From DASVCS01 sp036381495 (GTDB lineage Bacteria > Gemmatimonadota > Gemmatimonadetes > Longimicrobiales > RSA9): 27,550 nt of DNA. Within the stretch, counting starts at the first letter, position 1. Each line of letters opens with the position of its first letter. Where the stretch lies: positions 1-27,550 of the forward strand of contig DASVCS010000016.1 of the NCBI GenBank assembly GCA_036381495.1. Direction: 5' to 3'. Shown in pieces: positions 15,382 through 22,964 of this stretch. The position numbers and the translations under genes were made by a program. The notes beneath the pieces were generated by a model. It was not told where the DNA came from. It worked only from the letters and a program-made list of their open reading frames with translations, and made no database searches.

Positions 15382-17427
15382 CTACCCTGCGCTCGCCAGC
15401 TCCGTCTCCACGCCCTCCCACTCGTCCATGAGGCGTTCAATGCGCTCCAGGAGCGCCGCGCGCTCGCGCTCGAGCGCCCCGACCTCGTCGACCGGCGCGC
15501 GGTCGTAGTAGCCGGGCTCGCAGAAGATCCCATCGATCTCGGCGATCCGCGCCTCGGCCGACTGGATCGCCGCAGTGACCTCGTCGCGACGCCGTTCGAG
15601 CTGCTTCAGCCGGTAAGGATCGATCTTGACGCGGTCACCACGCCCCGGGCCCGACATCTGCGCGCCTCCGTCACGGCCGCCGAGGCCGCTGCTGCCGACC
15701 GGACCCCCGCGCCCCGAGCGGCCGCCGCCGTCACGCCCGTTTTCACGGCCACCATCGTCGCGCCGATCATCCTGCTCCTTCGCCTTGCCGCCCGACCGCC
15801 GCGCCTTCAGGACCACCGCGTCCACATCCAGATGATCATCGCCGCAGGCGTGCACGTACTCGTCGTACGTGCCCTGGAAGTCGCGGATGCCCTCCGGGCT
15901 GATCTCGACGATGCGCGTCGCGAGCTCGCGCACGAACCAGCGGTCGTGCGACACCAGGATCAGCGTGCCATCGAACGCCTTCAGCCCCTCGATCAACGCC
16001 TCGATCGACTCGAGGTCCAGGTGGTTCGTCGGCTCGTCCAGCACCAGCACGTTCGGCCGCTCGAGCATCAGCCGGCTGAACACCAGGCGCGCCGCCTCGC
16101 CGCCGGACAGCGCGCCCAGCTTCTTCTCGCCCTCCTCGCCCGAGAAGAGCATCAGCCCCAGGTGACCGCGCACGAAGCCCCGGTCCTTGCCCGGACAGAA
16201 ATCCCACAGCCACTGCTCCGCGGTGCGCTCGGAGTCCTCGATCTGCTCGTGATGATCCTGCGCGAAGTAGCCGGGGTACGTCTCGTACCCCCATTCGACC
16301 TCGCCCGAATCCGCAGTCACCTGGCCCATGATGATCTTGAGCAGGGTGGATTTGCCGATGCCGTTCGGACCCAGGATCACGAGCCGGTCGCCGCGACGGA
16401 CCTCGAGGTCTACGCCGTGCAACACCTCGTTCTCGCCGTACGCCTTGCGGACGGCCGCGACGCGCAGCACCTCCTTGCCGCTCGGCCGCCGCTGCTCGAA
16501 GCGGAACGTCGGGTAGCGCCGCGAGCTGCCGGGCAGCGTCTCGAGCTGTGCCGCCTTCTTCTCGATCAGACGGAGCTTGCTCTGCGCCTGCCGCGCCTTG
16601 CTCGCCTTTGCGCGGAACCGGTCGACGAACTCCTGGTGCGCGGCGATCTCCGCCTCGCGCGCCTCGATCTCCTTCTCGCGCCGCTCGCGCTCCGCGCGCT
16701 TCTCCCGCACGAACACGCTGTAGTTGCCGTGGTAGAGCGTGACCGTGCCGTAGTCGACGTCGAGCGTCTTCGTGCAGACGTTGTCGAGGAACCGCTGATC
16801 GTGGGAGATCACGACGAGCGGCCCCGGGAAGTCGAGCAGAAACTTCTCCAGCCACCGGATCGAGAGGATGTCCAGGTGGTTCGTCGGCTCGTCGAGCAGC
16901 AGGACATCCGGCGAGCCGGCCAGCGTCTGCGCGAGCAGCACGCGGAGCTTGAATCCGCCCGACAGCGTCGACAGCGGCTGGTGGTGCACCTCGGCGGGGA
17001 TGCCGAGCCCCTCGAGGATCGCGGCCGCGCGCGACTCCGCCGCGTAGCCGTCGAGACGCTGGATCGTCTCCTCCAGGTGGCCGAACCGGTCCACATCGAA
17101 CTCGTCCTGCGGGCCGGCGAGCAGCTTCTCCTTCTCGACCATGGCGTGCCACAGCTCCCGGTTCCCCATGAGCGCGACGCCGAGAATCGGCTCGTCCTCG
17201 TAGAGGAACTGGTCCTGCCGAAGCACGCCGAGCCGCACCGACTTCGGGATCGAGACCGTGCCCTCGTCCGCTTCGATGTCGCCGCTCAGAATGCGCAGCA
17301 GCGTCGTCTTCCCCGAGCCGTTCGCCCCCACGAGCCCGTAGCGCTCGCCCGCGTTGAGCTGGAACGTCGCGCCCGTGAAGAGGACCTGGCCGCCGAAGCC
17401 CTTCGAAATGTTGGATACGGAAATCAT
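15382..17427 (-). CDS. ABC-F family ATPase, YbiT-like
   Basis: This 681-residue soluble protein has two ABC ATPase domains and no membrane segment, as in translation factors that bind the ribosomal E-site. Domain 1 has Walker A GANGSGKTT (34-42), signature LSGGFKLRVLLAQ and Walker B DVLLLDEPTNH. An alpha-helical linker with AKASKARQAQSKLR follows. Domain 2 has GPNGIGKST (~353), LSGGEAARLVFSR and NVLVLDEPTNHLD. A Gly/Arg/Asp-rich low-complexity stretch (~542-596) leads to a C-terminal coiled coil (~597-680), the ABC-F CTD. The linker and GNRELWHAM region resemble YbiT rather than antibiotic-resistance members. The ATG at 17427 lacks a ribosome-binding site; a TATATT hexamer 7 bases before it suggests a leaderless transcript. 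Confidence 0.93.
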   Translation of the reverse strand: MISVSNISKGFGGQVLFTGATFQLNAGERYGLVGANGSGKTTLLRILSGDIEADEGTVSIPKSVRLGVLRQDQFLYEDEPILGVALMGNRELWHAMVEKEKLLAGPQDEFDVDRFGHLEETIQRLDGYAAESRAAAILEGLGIPAEVHHQPLSTLSGGFKLRVLLAQTLAGSPDVLLLDEPTNHLDILSIRWLEKFLLDFPGPLVVISHDQRFLDNVCTKTLDVDYGTVTLYHGNYSVFVREKRAERERREKEIEAREAEIAAHQEFVDRFRAKASKARQAQSKLRLIEKKAAQLETLPGSSRRYPTFRFEQRRPSGKEVLRVAAVRKAYGENEVLHGVDLEVRRGDRLVILGPNGIGKSTLLKIIMGQVTADSGEVEWGYETYPGYFAQDHHEQIEDSERTAEQWLWDFCPGKDRGFVRGHLGLMLFSGEEGEKKLGALSGGEAARLVFSRLMLERPNVLVLDEPTNHLDLESIEALIEGLKAFDGTLILVSHDRWFVRELATRIVEISPEGIRDFQGTYDEYVHACGDDHLDVDAVVLKARRSGGKAKEQDDRRDDGGRENGRDGGGRSGRGGPVGSSGLGGRDGGAQMSGPGRGDRVKIDPYRLKQLERRRDEVTAAIQSAEARIAEIDGIFCEPGYYDRAPVDEVGALERERAALLERIERLMDEWEGVETELASAG

Positions 17428-17434
17428 GCGGGGG

Positions 17435-17440
17435 AATATA
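17435..17440 (-). promoter_or_regulatory. -10-like TATATT, possible leaderless start of the ABC-F gene
   Basis: On the minus strand TATATT is separated from the ATG at 17427 by exactly 7 bases, placing the expected transcription start at the start codon. A TTCACC lies 15 bases further upstream as a poor -35. The AT-rich hexamer stands out in this GC-rich sequence, and no Shine-Dalgarno sequence is present. Confidence 0.45.
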
Positions 17441-17486
17441 ACGAATCCGGGGGCGGGTGAAGGCTTGCCGCCCGAGCGCGAGGCGA

Positions 17487-17594
17487 CTACCCGGCCGCCG
17501 GATCCACGATCGTCAGCCCCTCGAAGACCGACTGATGGAAGCCACGATCGCGCGTCAGGAGTCGGTCCGCGTGCTCGAGCGCGGCGAGGATGTC
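17487..17594 (-). pseudogene. C-terminal fragment of a VapC-type PIN toxin gene
   Basis: The 35 residues before the stop read DILAALEHADRLLTRDRGFH and then QSVFEGLTIVDPAAG, the end of a PIN-domain ribonuclease with the last acidic site in LLTRD and the closing FEGLTIVDP. The first ~100 residues and the other acidic residues are missing. It is read only as the tail of the frameshifted methyltransferase frame. No start codon or ribosome-binding site is associated with it. Confidence 0.65.
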
Positions 17595-18566
17595 CGACTC
17601 CGATCCGCTGCCCGGCTCGCGCGGGCGCCGCGCACGCCCACCGCCGGGCCGCGGGCGCCCGCCTACTTCACGCCTATGCCGATGTTGAGCCGGCAGCTCA
17701 GCACCCGCCGCCGGGCCGCCGCCGGACCGCTCACGGAGCATGCCGTCCAGCACCTGCCGGACCGTGGCGCGCATCTCTTCCGTCAGGTCGGCGATCATCG
17801 CCGCGGCGATCGGATTGCTGGACGTGAAGCATTCCCACAGGTGCTTCGCGGACGCGAACTCCAGCTCCTCGGTCACCGTCTCCACGCGCACGTCCGCGAG
17901 TCCGGCCGCGAGCATACGACGGCGCAGCACGTCGGGATCGGCCGCCTGGAAGGGGAGCGGAGGTGGGTCGAGCGGCGGTGTGAAGCCGGGAACCGCCGCC
18001 TGCATGGCGCGCATGACGAAGAAGATGAACTCGATGGTCTGCGGCGGCCCGAACGCGATCACCAGCACGGTCCCGCCGGGCCGGGTCACGCGTGTCGTCT
18101 CGCGCAGTCCGCGACCCATGTCCGGAAACACCATCACGCCGAACTGCGAGCCGCAGATGTCGAAGGCATCATCCTCGAGATCGAGGTCGTGGCCGTCCAT
18201 CTCGCGGGCGTCGAAATCGGAGAGCCCTTCCTCTCGAGCCCGCGTCCGCAGCCGCTCGACCATGACGGGGGAGAGGTCGGTGGCGAGCACGCGCGCGCCC
18301 AGGCGCGCCGCGGAGATGCCGAGGGCGCCGCTGCCGGCGGCCACGTCCAGGAACCGCGCGCCGGGACGCAGACCGACCCGGCGGAGGATGCTCTCCGCGA
18401 CCTTCATGTTCGTGGGCGTGACGAAGTCGTCGTACCCGGATGCGATGGTGTTCCAGCCGCCCGTGCCTGGTCCGCACGGCCGAACGTCGCACACGCGCTC
18501 TGCGCGTCCCCGCCGCCGTTCGACCGGAGCGCCGCCGGCACCAGGAGATAGCCCCGCTCCACGCAC
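17487..18566 (-). pseudogene. broken class I SAM methyltransferase gene in a composite reading frame
   Basis: The open frame of 359 codons is a chimera. Codons ~38-280 (18455 to ~17720) are a UbiE/COQ5-like methyltransferase: WNTIASGYDDFVTPTNM, motif I FLDVAAGSGALG, ATDLSPVMVERL, and DAFDICGSQFGVMVFPDM. Its natural end is seen one frame over: VLSCRLNIGIGVK and a stop at 17704-17663, so a one-base indel in the GC-rich run near 17705-17720 shifted the frame. The frame then runs on into the VapC tail. The N-terminal ~37 codons are not methyltransferase-like and overlap a LuxR-type fragment in another frame, so the original start is also lost. A sequencing error could explain the indel but not the lost 5' end. 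Confidence 0.7.
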
Positions 18567-18646
18567 TCGCCGTCGACGATGTCATCGAGAAGCCGCGTGG
18601 CCCGTGCGAACCAGCCGCCGGCGCGCGCTCGCGCGCCCTTCTGCAT
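18475..18646 (-). pseudogene. internal fragment of a LuxR-type, TPR-containing regulator gene
   Basis: About 55 codons in one minus frame read ARAGGWFARATRLLDD, ECVERGYLLVPAAL and GDAQSACATFGRAD, which resembles the helical repeat region of large LuxR-family or BREX-like helical regulators. No HTH, start or end of such a gene is nearby. The similarity stops within about 20 bases of where the methyltransferase similarity starts (18458), so two gene fragments appear to be joined here. The family assignment is from recall of sequence pattern and is tentative. Confidence 0.4.
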
Positions 18647-18801
18647 CGGCCTTGCGCATACGCTCTCCCGCTGAAGCTGCCGTCGTCGTGGAACCGCGCG
18701 CCCGGGGTTCCGCCGCGAGTCCCCGCCACCGTACCGCGCGGGTTCGAAAGGTACCGCCGGAAATCGCGGCAGGGTGCGCTGGCTCTGGCACCACCGGGTA
18801 T

Positions 18802-19409
18802 TCAGACGGCGCCACGAAGCTCATCGCCCACGCGCACACGCGGCCCGAGTGCACGCTCGAACCACTGCGGCCGCTCGGACTCGAGGGCGACGACAACGCC
18901 TTCTTCGATCTCGCAGAAGACCCTGGGGCCTTGAGGTGCGGGCGCCGAGTTGTCGTAGAGCATCGCGTGATCGACCGCGGCCAGTGCGGCGGGAAGGTGC
19001 ACGAGGCTCTTGCGGTAGCGCCGCCGGACATCACGCTCGAGCACGTCGTGGCCGCCTCTTCGGCCCGCTCCTTCACACGCTGGATCGCCAGCCGCTCGCC
19101 CTCGACCCCGATGTACACGAGCTCAAGCCCGTAACCCTTCGCCCGTGCTGCCTCCATGAAGCGAAAGATCCAACGACCGGAGAGTGTGGTTTCGGTGCCG
19201 AATGTCTCGCCCGCATCGAGCCGCTCGCGCAGTTCTTCAATCGCGCTACGGCCAGCCGCGAATGCGGCCCGCCGGGGAGACGCGGGCGAGAGCCAAGCTG
19301 CAATCTGATCCGGATTGATCACCGGGATATCGCGCAGAAGGTTGCCCGCGAGCGTAGTCTTGCCCGCCCCGTTCGGCCCCGCAACGATATGGATCCATTT
19401 GCCGGGCAT
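18802..19409 (-). pseudogene. zeta-toxin-like kinase gene with a one-base frameshift
   Basis: The gene starts MPGKWIHIVAGPNGAGKTTL, with the P-loop at residues 11-19, then INPDQIAAWLSP and GETFGTETTLSGR, which match bacterial zeta toxins that phosphorylate UDP-activated sugars. At about 19056 one base is missing from a G-run (C-run on the plus strand): before it the frame reads VKERAEE, after it the neighbouring frame continues GGHDVLERDVRRRYRKSLVH and ends at 18802 with VGDELRGAV. The rejoined protein would be about 203 residues, the normal length. The unshifted frame would instead run on to 18582 with unrelated residues. The ATG at 19409 overlaps the antitoxin stop in TGATG, so the two genes were translationally coupled. 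Confidence 0.8.
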
Positions 19410-19663
19410 CACCGGGGAGGGATCTCCCGCACCCTCTTGAGCCGGCCATCGGCATCCTCCGCAAGAAGGAAGCGCCGCCCGTCGGCATGCTCTTCGATCA
19501 CGAACCCGGGGTGCTCCGGATCCGCGTAGTAGATCGAGCGGCCCGCCGCTTTATGGTGGGCAATGGCCCCCGCGACCGCTTCGCGACCCACTCGCTCGAC
19601 CACGACCGGGCGCAACCGACCCGTGCGGTCGAACCGGCCATCACGTCGCTGCCTTATCGCCAT
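19409..19663 (-). CDS. small antitoxin-like partner of the zeta toxin
   Basis: The 84-residue protein begins MAIRQRRDGRFDRTGRLRPV, is rich in charged residues, and contains GRSIYYADPEHPGFVIEEH followed by GRRFLLAEDADGRLKR. Small proteins of this size commonly precede stand-alone zeta toxins in a two-gene operon and are taken as antidotes; no catalytic motif is visible. The ATG at 19663 has AGGAGG 4 bases upstream and a promoter at 19693-19721. The stop overlaps the toxin start in TGATG. The gene is intact although the toxin gene is frameshifted. Confidence 0.7.
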   Translation of the reverse strand: MAIRQRRDGRFDRTGRLRPVVVERVGREAVAGAIAHHKAAGRSIYYADPEHPGFVIEEHADGRRFLLAEDADGRLKRVREIPPR

Positions 19664-19692
19664 GCAACCTCCTCTGACGGCTCCTTCACCGT

Positions 19693-19721
19693 AGCATATC
19701 GACGAGTTCCACATCCGGCAA
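19693..19721 (-). promoter_or_regulatory. predicted promoter of the antitoxin-zeta operon
   Basis: On the minus strand TTGCCG (19721-19716) and TATGCT (19698-19693) are separated by 17 bases. Transcription would start near 19686, about 23 bases before the ATG, leaving room for the AGGAGG site. Confidence 0.5.
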
Positions 19722-19764
19722 TCATCCATCCACGCACCCGACTCTCGCCCCCGACCCACTCTCC

Positions 19765-19793
19765 TTGACAGCTTAGGAAAGGCATCCTACCTT
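19765..19793 (+). promoter_or_regulatory. predicted promoter of the PadR-permease operon
   Basis: A perfect -35 TTGACA (19765-19770) is followed after 17 bases by TACCTT (19788-19793). The leader would be about 23 bases with AGGAG at 19813-19817. The spacer and start region carry the inverted repeats at 19773-19805. Confidence 0.7.
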
Positions 19794-19805
19794 CGTCTTT
19801 CCTAA
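19773..19805. promoter_or_regulatory. inverted-repeat operator in the PadR promoter
   Basis: TTAGGAAAG (19773-19781) and CTTTCCTAA (19797-19805) are perfect 9-bp inverted copies. A second pair, TAGGA (19774-19778) and TCCTA (19785-19789), shares the left arm, and CCTAGG follows at 19810-19815. They overlap the -10 region and start of transcription. PadR proteins usually repress their own promoters, so autoregulation here is a reasonable inference. Confidence 0.6.
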
Positions 19806-19822
19806 ACGACCTAGGAGACAAC

Positions 19823-20164
19823 ATGCCGGACCAAGCCGAACTCCTGCCGGGCACGCTCGACCTCCTCATCCTCAAGGCCGTCTCGCTCGGCGATGTCCAC
19901 GGCTACGGCGTGCTCTTGCGCATCGAGCAGATCACGGGCGGCGCGCTGGAGATCCAACAGGGCGCGCTCTACCCGGCGCTCTACCGCCTCGAGCACCGGG
20001 GACTGATCGCGAGCGAATGGGGTCGGAGCGAGAACAACCGGCGGGCGAAGTTCTACCGTCTGACGGCGGCGGGCCGGCGGCGGCTGGGCGAGGAGGCGGC
20101 GGGGTGGAACCGGCTGGTGGAGGCGATGTCGAGGGCGCTCCGGGCGACGCCGCAGGAGATCTGA
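19823..20164 (+). CDS. PadR family transcriptional regulator
   Basis: The 113-residue winged-helix protein begins with the PadR pattern LLPGTLDLLILKAVSLGDVH, followed by GYGVLLRIEQIT, QQGALYPALYRLEHRGLIAS, and RRAKFYRLTAAGRRRL, the wing and dimerisation parts. It is of the short PadR type that usually precedes ADOP permease genes and would repress the operon until an envelope or compound signal is present. The ATG at 19823 has AGGAG 5 bases upstream. Its end GGAGATCTGA serves at once as its stop and as the ribosome-binding site for a 19-codon frame that follows. Confidence 0.92.
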   Translation: MPDQAELLPGTLDLLILKAVSLGDVHGYGVLLRIEQITGGALEIQQGALYPALYRLEHRGLIASEWGRSENNRRAKFYRLTAAGRRRLGEEAAGWNRLVEAMSRALRATPQEI

Positions 20165-20166
20165 AG

Positions 20167-20226
20167 ATGTCACGACGACGCCTCACCACATCCACCGTTC
20201 CCATGGCGACTGCGCGGGAGATCTGA
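20167..20226 (+). CDS. possible 19-codon ORF linking PadR and permease genes
   Basis: An ATG at 20167 opens a frame of MSRRRLTTSTVPMATAREI that ends in TGA at 20224-20226. It is flanked by two nearly identical 15-base blocks, GGAGATCTGAAGATG (20155-20169) and GGAGATCTGAAAATG (20217-20231), each joining a stop, a ribosome-binding site and a start. It may be a coupling peptide or just a short duplication. There is no evidence that the peptide itself has a function. Confidence 0.3.
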   Translation: MSRRRLTTSTVPMATAREI

Positions 20227-20228
20227 AA

Positions 20229-22934
20229 ATGGCGGGAATTCCGGTCCTGTCGGCAATCTCCGGCGCACTCGCCCGGCTCCGCTCGCTGTGGCGGGGGGTG
20301 CGCCGCCGCGCGCAGGTCGAGGCGGAGATGCGCGAGGAGTTCCGTCATCACATCGAGCTGCGCACGGAGGACCTGCTCCGCACCGGGCTCTCCCCCGCGG
20401 AGGCGCGGCGCCGCGCCCGCATCGAGTTCGGCTCGATGGCGACGCACCGGGACGCGGCCCGGGCCGCCCGTGGGCTCCGCGCCTTCGACCAGCTCCGCTT
20501 CTCGTGGCTGGATGTGAAGCTCGGACTGCGGATGCTGGTGAAGCACCCGGGCCTGACGATCGTCGGCTGTATCGCGCTGGCGATCGGCATCCCGGTCGCC
20601 CTGGCGCCGCTCCAGTTGGTCCACGCGATCAATGCGCCGCTCCCCTTCGACGAGGGCGAACGGATCGTCGGCATCGAGTACTGGTCCGGAGTCGACGAGG
20701 TGCGGCCGAAGCTGCACGATTTCGAGCGGTGGCGGCGAGAGCTGACGTCGTTCGAGCAGCTCGCCGCGGCGCGGCCCCGGTCCATGAACCTGGTCGGCGA
20801 AGGCGGTCGCGTCCAGGTCGTTCGCGGCGCGGAGATGACGGCATCGGCCTTCGCCGTGCCGCGTGTGAAGCCGCTGCTGGGTCGTGTGCTGCTCGAGGCC
20901 GACGAGGCGAGGGGCGCAACGCCCGTCGTCGTGATCGGGCACGCGCTGTGGCGGACGTATTTCGGCGGCGACCCCGGCGTGGTGGGGCGGACGCTACAGC
21001 TCGGCCGTACCCGCCGGACCATCGTCGGCGTGATGCCGCCCGGATTCCTGTTCCCCTATCGCGCCGAGTTCTGGGTGCCGCTCCAGGCGCGTGCGATCGA
21101 CTACGAATTCGGGGAAGGTCCGTCGCTGTGGGTCTTCGGCCGACTGCGTGATGGCGTGTCGAAGAAACGGGCGCAGGCGGAGCTGACCGCGGTCGGCCGG
21201 CGCATCGCGGCCGATCACCCGGACGAGCGCGCGCGGTTGCGCACCGACCTGCTGCCGTACGCATACGCCGTAACGGGTCTGCGCGCGAACTTCCAGCGCG
21301 CGTATCCCGCCTACCTGATGACGCTGCTGCTGCTCGGCGTGGCGTGCGGCAACGTCGGCACGCTCATGCTGGCCCGGGCCGCCGCGCGCTCGACCGAAAT
21401 CGCCGTGCGGAACGCACTCGGGGCGGGCCGGGGCCGGATCGTCATGCAATTCTTCATCGAGTCGCTCGTGCTCGCCTGTCTTGCCGCCGGCGTGGGGCTC
21501 GTCCTGGCGGAACTGGTGGCGAGGAGATTCGAATTCTTCACACGTTCCATGCCGTTCTGGTTCGATCTCGGCGTCGGCCCGTTCGCGGTGGCCGTTGCCG
21601 GTGGACTCGCCGTGTTCAGCGCCGTGATCGCGGGTCTGGTCCCTGCGCTGCGGCTCACGGGGAAGAAGGTGCACCACACGCTCCACCACAGCGGTGTCGG
21701 CGTGGCCGGCCTGCGTTTCGGCGCGGTGGCCACGGTGCTCATCATCGCGGAAACGGGGCTCGCGGTGGGCTGCCTCTCCGGGGTCGGCATGATGGGGCCC
21801 GGCGCGTTCCGGGCGCCATCCATCGGCGAGGGGATCGCGGCGGCGGAGTACCTCACGGCTCGGCTCGAATTGCCCGTCGACCTTCCGACCCGGGGGGCAG
21901 CGGACTCGGTCGCGGCCGGATTCTCGGCACGCTTCGCGGAGATCCAGCAGGAGCTGTCGCGCCGCCTGGCTGCGGAACCCGCGGTCCGGGCGGTGGCCTT
22001 CGCGAGCGCCCTGCCGGGCATGGACCACGACCGGGTCCGGGTGGAAGTCGAAGGCGTCGACGCACCGGCCGATGCGCCGGGCGGCCATACCGTCCGCCGG
22101 GCCCACGTCGGTCCCGGCTTCTTCAGCGCGCTCGAGCAACCCGTCCTCATGGGCCGCGGCTTCGACTCCCGCGACCTCGAGGCGAGCGCGCGCCCCGTCA
22201 TCGTGAACCGCTCGTTCGTCGATCAGGTCCTCCGGGGCGGCAGTCCGATCGGCCGGCACATCCGTTGTGTTCACCCTCCGGACGAGGAGCCCGCCCCCTG
22301 GCACGAGATCGTCGGCGTCGTGAACGACCTCGGGATGAACATCGTCAACCCGGCAAGAGGCGCCGGCGTCTACCACCTCAGCGCCCCGGGCGAGTCCCGT
22401 CCCGTATACCTGCTCGTGCGTCTGGCCGGAGATCCGATGGCGTTCGTGCCACGCCTCCGCAGCATCCTGACGCGCATCGATCCGGCGATGCAACTGGACG
22501 ACCCCGCGCGACTCGACGAAGTCTTTTCCGACCTGCGCCTGGAGGCCCGGTTCGGCAGCATCGTATTCATGCTGGTCGCGGCGATCGCCATCCTGCTCTC
22601 GGCCGCGGGGCTCTACGCGCTGATGGCCTTCACGGTGACCGGTCGCACCCGCGAGATCGGGATCCGGGTCGCGCTCGGCGCCCGCCGCTCGAACATCGCC
22701 GCCGTCGTCGCGCGCCGCGCGCTCCTGCAACTGGGCGCGGGCGTCGCACTCGGTGCGTGGTTGGGCGCCGTGGTCGTGCGGGACATGATCAATGACGCGA
22801 ATCTGGCCACGTACTGGCCGCTCGCGCTCGTCACGGTCGCCGCCGTGATGGCCATCATCGGCCTGCTCGCCTGCGCGCCGCCCACGTTGCGCGCGCTGCG
22901 CATCCAACCGGTTCAGGCGCTGAAGCAGGACTGA
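20229..22934 (+). CDS. ADOP-type FtsX/MacB-like orphan permease with N-terminal prefix domain
   Basis: The 901-residue inner-membrane protein has a cytosolic prefix (~15-85: EAEMREEFRHHIELRTEDLL, LSPAEARRRARIEFGS), typical of ADOP permeases encoded next to PadR. Two MacB_PCD plus FtsX units follow, with FGGDPGVVGRTLQLG in the first periplasmic domain, helices at ~360-470, the second half from ~495, and a last FtsX block with TREIGIRVALGARRS and the terminal RIQPVQALKQD. The first helix region departs from the usual GIGANTAIFS: it reads ALAIGIPVALAPLQLVHAIN, marking a divergent subgroup. The ATG at 20229 has GGAG upstream. No ATPase gene is linked. Export of small molecules or peptides is inferred from the MacB family. 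Confidence 0.9.
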   Translation: MAGIPVLSAISGALARLRSLWRGVRRRAQVEAEMREEFRHHIELRTEDLLRTGLSPAEARRRARIEFGSMATHRDAARAARGLRAFDQLRFSWLDVKLGLRMLVKHPGLTIVGCIALAIGIPVALAPLQLVHAINAPLPFDEGERIVGIEYWSGVDEVRPKLHDFERWRRELTSFEQLAAARPRSMNLVGEGGRVQVVRGAEMTASAFAVPRVKPLLGRVLLEADEARGATPVVVIGHALWRTYFGGDPGVVGRTLQLGRTRRTIVGVMPPGFLFPYRAEFWVPLQARAIDYEFGEGPSLWVFGRLRDGVSKKRAQAELTAVGRRIAADHPDERARLRTDLLPYAYAVTGLRANFQRAYPAYLMTLLLLGVACGNVGTLMLARAAARSTEIAVRNALGAGRGRIVMQFFIESLVLACLAAGVGLVLAELVARRFEFFTRSMPFWFDLGVGPFAVAVAGGLAVFSAVIAGLVPALRLTGKKVHHTLHHSGVGVAGLRFGAVATVLIIAETGLAVGCLSGVGMMGPGAFRAPSIGEGIAAAEYLTARLELPVDLPTRGAADSVAAGFSARFAEIQQELSRRLAAEPAVRAVAFASALPGMDHDRVRVEVEGVDAPADAPGGHTVRRAHVGPGFFSALEQPVLMGRGFDSRDLEASARPVIVNRSFVDQVLRGGSPIGRHIRCVHPPDEEPAPWHEIVGVVNDLGMNIVNPARGAGVYHLSAPGESRPVYLLVRLAGDPMAFVPRLRSILTRIDPAMQLDDPARLDEVFSDLRLEARFGSIVFMLVAAIAILLSAAGLYALMAFTVTGRTREIGIRVALGARRSNIAAVVARRALLQLGAGVALGAWLGAVVVRDMINDANLATYWPLALVTVAAVMAIIGLLACAPPTLRALRIQPVQALKQD

Positions 22935-22964
22935 TTCGCGGCGTGCGATCCGCCGGCAGGCAGT

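Noticed and set aside
15154..17460. A 768-codon plus-strand frame opposite the ABC-F gene
   Set aside because: Antisense shadow; the minus strand has two complete ABC domains.
18582..18801. C-terminal extension of the zeta protein in the unshifted frame
   Set aside because: Residues past the frameshift are Ser/Thr/Arg-rich and match nothing, while the neighbouring frame continues the zeta family pattern.
20177..20199. A 21-of-23 match between 20177-20199 and 23175-23197
   Set aside because: The second copy is the coding end of the VapC gene and the first lies in a micro-ORF; with no flanking similarity this may be chance in GC-rich sequence.
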